NCBI RefSeq assembly: GCF_014174305.1
Contig: NZ_JABEQH010000029.1
Coordinates: 1-35,542, forward strand
Direction of reading: 5' to 3'
From: Gluconacetobacter johannae
Lineage (GTDB): Bacteria > Pseudomonadota > Alphaproteobacteria > Acetobacterales > Acetobacteraceae
Length of the DNA: 35,542 nucleotides
Made by a program: the position numbers and the translations under genes. Shown here piece by piece: positions 31,805 to 35,542 of the stretch. Position 1 is the stretch's first letter. Each line of letters begins with the position of its first letter. Below the pieces are notes generated by a model. The model ran no database searches, was not told where the DNA came from, and worked only from the letters and a program-made list of their open reading frames with translations.

Positions 31805-32374
31805 TCAGATCGAAACCTGGGCGCCCAGCGCTGCGATGAACTGGGCCAGCCAGCGCGGATGGGCGGGCCACGCGGGCGCCGTGACCAGAAGGCCGTCCGT
31901 CACCGCATCGTCCACGGCGATGTCGGCATAGAGTCCGCCGGCCAGCTCGATCTCGGGCCGGCAGGCCGGATAGGCGGAAACGGTGCGTCCCTCGATGATC
32001 CGGGCGGCCGCCAGAATCTGCGCGCCATGGCAGACCGCGGCGATGGGCCGGTCGGCGAAGGCGCGCACCAGGGCGATGACCCGCGCATCGAGGCGCAGAT
32101 ATTCCGGCGCGCGGCCGCCGGGGATCACCAGGCCCGCGTACTCCGCCTCGCGCACCGTGGCGAAATCGGCCGTCAGGGTGAAGCGGTGTCCCGGCTTCTC
32201 GCTATAGGTCTGGGCGCCCTCGAAATCATGGATTGCGGTCAGGACGTACTCCCCCGCCTTCTTGCCCGGACAGACCGCATCGACCTGGTACCCCAGCATC
32301 GACAGCGCCTGGTACGGCACCATGATTTCGTAGTCCTCGACATAGTCGCCGGCCAGCAGCAGCAGTTTCTTCAT
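31805..32374 (-). CDS. DJ-1/PfpI-family protein
   Basis: The 189-residue protein starts [20 protein letters not shown] (Glu in the EDYE segment) and carries the nucleophile elbow [17 protein letters not shown] with its catalytic Cys-His, and a [16 protein letters not shown] segment. These fit the PfpI/YhbO branch, reported as glyoxalase III or protein deglycases that deal with methylglyoxal damage, though deglycase claims are disputed. It lies next to moaB on the same strand (22 bp), probably in one transcript. Confidence 0.88.
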   Translation of the reverse strand: MKKLLLLAGDYVEDYEIMVPYQALSMLGYQVDAVCPGKKAGEYVLTAIHDFEGAQTYSEKPGHRFTLTADFATVREAEYAGLVIPGGRAPEYLRLDARVIALVRAFADRPIAAVCHGAQILAAARIIEGRTVSAYPACRPEIELAGGLYADIAVDDAVTDGLLVTAPAWPAHPRWLAQFIAALGAQVSI

Positions 32375-32396
32375 GCTCTTGATCCCCGTGTTCCGG

Positions 32397-32945
32397 TCAG
32401 TCGTGGGTGGGGTCCAGATGCTCGCGCAGGCGCGGCATCAGTTCCACGAAGTTGCAGGGCGTATGCCGGCTGTCCAATTGCCAGACCAGGATGTCGTCCC
32501 ATCCGTCCTTCACCGCACCGGACGAGCCGGGCAGCGCGAACAGATAGGTGCCGTTGGCGACCCCCGCCAGCGCCCGCGACTGGATCGTCGAGGTGCCGAT
32601 CTTCTGGTACGACAGCATGCGGAACAGTTCGCCGAAGCCTTCGATCCGCTTTTCGATCACGCGATCGAACGCCTCGGGCGTCACGTCGCGGCCGGTGACG
32701 CCGGTGCCGCCGGTGGAAATCACCGCGTCGATGTCCGGGTCGGCGATCCAGCCCGCCAGGCGTGCGGCGATACGATCGGCATCGTCCGGTTCGATGGCGC
32801 GGTCGGCCAGATGGTGGCCGGCGGCCACCAGCCGTTCGGCCAGGATGGCGCCCGATTTGTCGGTCGCCATCACGCGGGTGTCGGAGACGGTCAGCACCGC
32901 GATGCGGACCGGCAGGAAGGGGCGTGTATGATCCAGTCGTGACAT
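32397..32945 (-). CDS. moaB: Molybdenum cofactor protein MoaB/MogA
   Basis: The 182-residue protein has the MoCF_biosynth signature: [20 protein letters not shown] at the start, [20 protein letters not shown] in the middle and the C-terminal [19 protein letters not shown]. MoaB/MogA proteins adenylylate molybdopterin before molybdenum insertion. I placed the start at ATG 32945 ([15 protein letters not shown]), the usual family start; ATG 32954 is only three codons earlier. It is upstream of the DJ-1-like gene on the same strand. No other molybdenum cofactor gene is in the window. Confidence 0.9.
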   Translation of the reverse strand: MSRLDHTRPFLPVRIAVLTVSDTRVMATDKSGAILAERLVAAGHHLADRAIEPDDADRIAARLAGWIADPDIDAVISTGGTGVTGRDVTPEAFDRVIEKRIEGFGELFRMLSYQKIGTSTIQSRALAGVANGTYLFALPGSSGAVKDGWDDILVWQLDSRHTPCNFVELMPRLREHLDPTHD

Positions 32946-32991
32946 GGGGCGCATGTTTCCCCCAGCCGGCCCCGCCGTCAATGCATTTGGA

Positions 32992-33009
32992 CGCCCCCGA
33001 TGGGGGGCG
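32992..33009 (-). terminator. Hairpin after oprB
   Basis: CGCCCCC (32992-32998) and GGGGGCG (33003-33009) form a perfect 7-bp stem with a 4-base loop, 13 bp after the oprB stop. No T tract follows on the minus strand, so it is a weak or Rho-assisted terminator at best. Confidence 0.4.
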
Positions 33010-33021
33010 CCCCTGCGCGGC

Positions 33022-34536
33022 TCAGAATGTCAGGCCGGTTTCCATGTCGATGATGAGGGCGTTGCGGTAGCGGTTGGTGCCGCCCGGATGCCACAGATAT
33101 TGCAGGCCCGGCCGCAGGGTCGCCCACGGCGTGGGCCGCCAGCCATAGTTCAGTTCGATCCCCGGTTCGTTCGAGGGGCGCAGGGCCTTTTGGCCCGCCT
33201 GCTGCAGGGTTGCGGCATATTCCCCCAGCTTCGGGTTCAGCACGGCCATCTTGCCGCCGAAGCTGATCGTGTCGTTGGGCCGGTCGGCGAACGTGCCCTT
33301 GCGGATGATGCCCCAGGTGGCGAAATACGGCGTGAGCGCGGTGCGGGGATCGCCCCAGATGAACGAGCCGAAGATGATCGTGCCGCGCCCGCTGCCGGAA
33401 TGGTCGCGCTGGATCATCTGGTCGGCTTCGAGCCATCCGCCGAAACGGCCGCGGATCTGGTTGTTGGGCAGGTCGATCAGGGTGACGCCGGGCGGCTGGT
33501 AGCCCCCGGTCTTGGACGAGACGATCGCGACCTCGGACGTATCCCAGTAACCGCCGAGCCGGATGTTGCCTTCCATCTCGCCGGTATAATCGTTGCCGTG
33601 ATGCCAGCCGAGCTGGAACGGCAGATAGACGCCCGTCGTGTTGTGCAGGCCCATCTTGAAGCCGTTATGCGTGTTCGAGATGGTGTTGTCGACGTTATAG
33701 ATACCCGCCGAGATCAGGTAATGGTCGTTGCCGGCCGGATACAGCTTCAGCCACGCGCCGGGGTGGGCCGTCGGGTACCAGCCATAGCCGCCGTTCATCG
33801 CCAGGCCCTGGGGCATGCCGCAGATGGCGTTGGTCTGGAACTGGCAATAGATCGACATGCCCCAATGCTGGGTCGACTGGCCGAAATCGTTTTCGGTGTT
33901 GATCCAGCCGGCTTCCATGGACACGTAGCGGTTGAAATTCTTTTCGAGCGACAGGCGCGTCAGGCGCACCGTCTCGCCCGAACCGAAGATCTGCTGCACC
34001 GAATCCACCGCGCCGCCCAGCGGACCGGCGGCGAGGCTGAGGCCCGCGCGTTCGGTCAGCAGGATATGCAGGGTGCCGATGTCGTGGTGGATCAGCCGGG
34101 CGAAATCAATGTCCGCGCCCAGGCCGAATTCGTGGGCGTAGCGCACGGCGGCATAGTTGCCGCCCACCGGGTTGCCGGACGCGTCCTCCAGGTAATGGCC
34201 CTGAAGATGCACGCCCCGGTTTTCCAGGTGGGTACGCAGCCCGCCCCAGTCCCCCGTCATGGTGCTGCCGCGAATCCAGTTCTGGTAGCTGTCGGGGAAA
34301 TACCCCGCCAGGGTGGGCGGCGGAACGTAATGATCGGTGTCGGGCGCCGGCGCGGGGGGCGGGACCAGCGGCGCCGGCGCCGGCGTCACGACCCGCCCGG
34401 GCACGCGGCCGGCATACCCCCCGACCCGCTTTCCGTCGGTGGTCGCCGGGACGGACTGTGCAAGGACGGAGCCGGCAGGCAACAGCACGCAAGATACGGA
34501 CAGCAGAAAGGCCGCCCCACACACACCTTGAATCAT
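33022..34536 (-). CDS. oprB: OprB-family carbohydrate porin
   Basis: The 504-residue outer-membrane porin has a signal peptide (FLLSVSCVLLPAGSVLAQS). A Pro-rich periplasmic stretch (residues about 50-75) leads to the OprB barrel: TMTGDWGGLRTHLENRGVHL near 95, many short beta strands, RFGGWLEADQMIQR, PYFATWGIIRKGTF, LNYGWRPTPWATLRPGLQY and a terminal Phe (METGLTF). OprB porins let glucose and other sugars or polyols into the periplasm, where acetic acid bacteria oxidise them. GGAG lies 6 bp before the ATG. Upstream is a 240-bp A+T-rich gap with a palindrome. Confidence 0.9.
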   Translation of the reverse strand: MIQGVCGAAFLLSVSCVLLPAGSVLAQSVPATTDGKRVGGYAGRVPGRVVTPAPAPLVPPPAPAPDTDHYVPPPTLAGYFPDSYQNWIRGSTMTGDWGGLRTHLENRGVHLQGHYLEDASGNPVGGNYAAVRYAHEFGLGADIDFARLIHHDIGTLHILLTERAGLSLAAGPLGGAVDSVQQIFGSGETVRLTRLSLEKNFNRYVSMEAGWINTENDFGQSTQHWGMSIYCQFQTNAICGMPQGLAMNGGYGWYPTAHPGAWLKLYPAGNDHYLISAGIYNVDNTISNTHNGFKMGLHNTTGVYLPFQLGWHHGNDYTGEMEGNIRLGGYWDTSEVAIVSSKTGGYQPPGVTLIDLPNNQIRGRFGGWLEADQMIQRDHSGSGRGTIIFGSFIWGDPRTALTPYFATWGIIRKGTFADRPNDTISFGGKMAVLNPKLGEYAATLQQAGQKALRPSNEPGIELNYGWRPTPWATLRPGLQYLWHPGGTNRYRNALIIDMETGLTF

Positions 34537-34777
34537 TCAGCTCCAACTATCTCTCGTTCTCCGGATGACGGCCAAGGGGCCGACCGGATGTCATCACGTC
34601 CGCGCGCGGTCGATTGTTTGATTTTCCGATACACACTCTGCCGCGGTACCGGTTCGGGCAGATCCGTATAACATTTTCATTACCGAACCACGAAAGAAGG
34701 TTAATTATAAATTAAATGTGATCGAGAAACTTCACCCGTCGTCCGTTCCGGGGCAAGCTATTGTTCCGACACAGATA
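34537..34777 (-). promoter_or_regulatory. A+T-rich gap upstream of oprB
   Basis: These 241 bp contain no gene I can support. An A+T-rich island at about 34660-34720 is striking in this GC-rich window and holds the perfect palindrome TTAATT-ATA-AATTAA (34701-34715). It is about 165 bp before the oprB ATG and could be a promoter/activator zone. No confident -35/-10 pair was found. The gap also holds the end of the ATPase transcript; no terminator was seen. Confidence 0.4.
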
Positions 34778-35542
34778 TTATCGGCCCTTTTCCATCGCCT
34801 CGACCGTCAGGGGCCGGGCGCCCAGGTCGGTGAACAGCTCGGCCCGGCAGGTCAGGACCAGGATCTGCATCCTGTCGGCCGCATCGGTCAGGATGTCGAA
34901 CAGCCGTTCCAGCCGCCCGGCGTCGGAATAGGTCAGCGCGTCGTCCAGCACCAGCATCGCCGGCCGGCCCCTGGCCCGCAGCAGGTCGGCCAGGCCCAGC
35001 CGGACCAGCACCGCGATCTGCTCGCGCGTGCCGTCCGACAGCGTGTCGAACGGTTCGTCCATGCGCCGCGTCAGGCGGGACACGCTGAAATCGGCCTCCA
35101 TCGTTACCCCGGCCCGGGGAAACAGCGCCGCCAGCGCCGGCTGGATCGCCCGGCAGAGCGGGGCCAGGTACCGTTCCGTCGCCGCGCGTTCCGCCGCCGT
35201 CAGGCTGTCGCGCAGGCAGTGCAGGATCGCGACCTCGCGCGCGCAGGCCGCGCGTTCGGCGGCGCAGGACTCGCGCAGCCGCTCCTGGCCGGCAATCCGT
35301 TCGTCGAGACCGTCGCCTTCGGCGGCACGGATTCGGGCCTCCAGCGCCGCCATATCCTGCCGCAGGGCGCCCAGCCGGGCCTGGCCGTCCTGAATAAGGC
35401 GTTCCTGCCGCCGGATCGCGGCGTCCGCCAGGGCTTCGGTCCCGTCGGGCCGCGCGGCCTCGGCCCGCTGCACGGCCTGCCCGGCCTCGGCCAGCGCGGC
35501 GCGCGCGGCCTCCAGCCGGGCGGACAGCGCCTCGTCGGCCTC
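34778..35542 (-). CDS. SMC/YhaN-like ATPase, C-terminal fragment
   Basis: The frame is open from the stop at 34778 to the window edge (254 codons), so the N-terminal part lies outside. The visible part starts with heptad-like coiled coil rich in Ala, Glu and Arg. It ends with the C-terminal half of an SMC/Rad50-type ATP-binding domain: signature LSDGTREQIAVLVRLGLADL, Walker B PAMLVLDDALTYSD, and a D-loop segment, then ILVLTCRAELF. This matches the YhaN group of AAA/SMC proteins linked to DNA ends and repair. A partner nuclease (SbcD/YhaO-like) would be expected beyond the edge. Confidence 0.82.
   Translation of the reverse strand, partial: EADEALSARLEAARAALAEAGQAVQRAEAARPDGTEALADAAIRRQERLIQDGQARLGALRQDMAALEARIRAAEGDGLDERIAGQERLRESCAAERAACAREVAILHCLRDSLTAAERAATERYLAPLCRAIQPALAALFPRAGVTMEADFSVSRLTRRMDEPFDTLSDGTREQIAVLVRLGLADLLRARGRPAMLVLDDALTYSDAGRLERLFDILTDAADRMQILVLTCRAELFTDLGARPLTVEAMEKGR

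Noticed and set aside
1-35542. CRISPR array, tRNA or rRNA genes
   Set aside because: No regularly spaced repeats and no tRNA- or rRNA-like sequence was noticed on reading through.

Overview
The window is GC-rich, densely packed chromosomal DNA that fits an acetic acid bacterium (Alphaproteobacteria, Acetobacteraceae), most likely a nitrogen-fixing Gluconacetobacter such as G. diazotrophicus. The signs are hopanoid synthesis (hpnH beside dxs), an OprB carbohydrate porin, separate lactate and glycolate oxidation operons, and cowN, which protects nitrogenase from carbon monoxide. The species call is inference. I see no rRNA, tRNA, CRISPR array, transposase or phage gene.

Layout. 1-3.4 kb: the start of dxs (minus strand, cut by the window edge), hpnH, and a CorC/HlyC-type CBS membrane protein that ends in a long palindromic element. 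3.4-9.8 kb: a soluble lytic transglycosylase, a family 4-like uracil-DNA glycosylase, a TPR lipoprotein, ispE and a small hypothetical protein. dxs and ispE are both MEP-pathway genes, supplying the isoprenoid precursors from which hopanoids (HpnH) are built. 9.8-14.8 kb: an SDR-fold protein without its catalytic residues, a DedA-family membrane protein, a two-component system with a Met/His-rich sensor loop, and a divergent exported PRC-barrel protein. 14.8-17.7 kb: an MFS transporter, a cysteine synthase and a rhodanese (the last two divergent, both sulfur-related).

17.7-18.9 kb is the most interesting part. cowN is divergent from a Crp/Fnr-family regulator that aligns along its length with CooA, the haem-based CO sensor of Rhodospirillum rubrum. 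The 184-bp gap between them holds a perfect palindrome, TGTCA-N6-TGACA, that closely resembles the CooA operator. I read this as a compact CO-sensing and CO-protection module. The sensor keeps the ferrous-haem His but has Ser at the Cys75 position.

18.9-24.2 kb: a DUF2272 lipoprotein, an aldo/keto reductase with a structured leader, a small lipoprotein and lutCBA (lactate oxidation, minus strand). 24.4-28.4 kb: divergent glcDEF (glycolate oxidase). 28.4-30.9 kb: an IclR regulator, a GlcG/HbpS-like protein and an MFS efflux permease, one likely operon with a palindrome between its first two genes. 31-35.5 kb: an exported protein with two POTRA-like repeats and no barrel, a DJ-1/PfpI protein, moaB, the oprB porin, and the C-terminal part of an SMC/YhaN-like ATPase that runs off the right edge.

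Most intergenic gaps are short, and several convergent pairs are separated by strong hairpins. Start codons were chosen from Shine-Dalgarno spacing, overlap with neighbours and remembered family N-termini; no database search was run.
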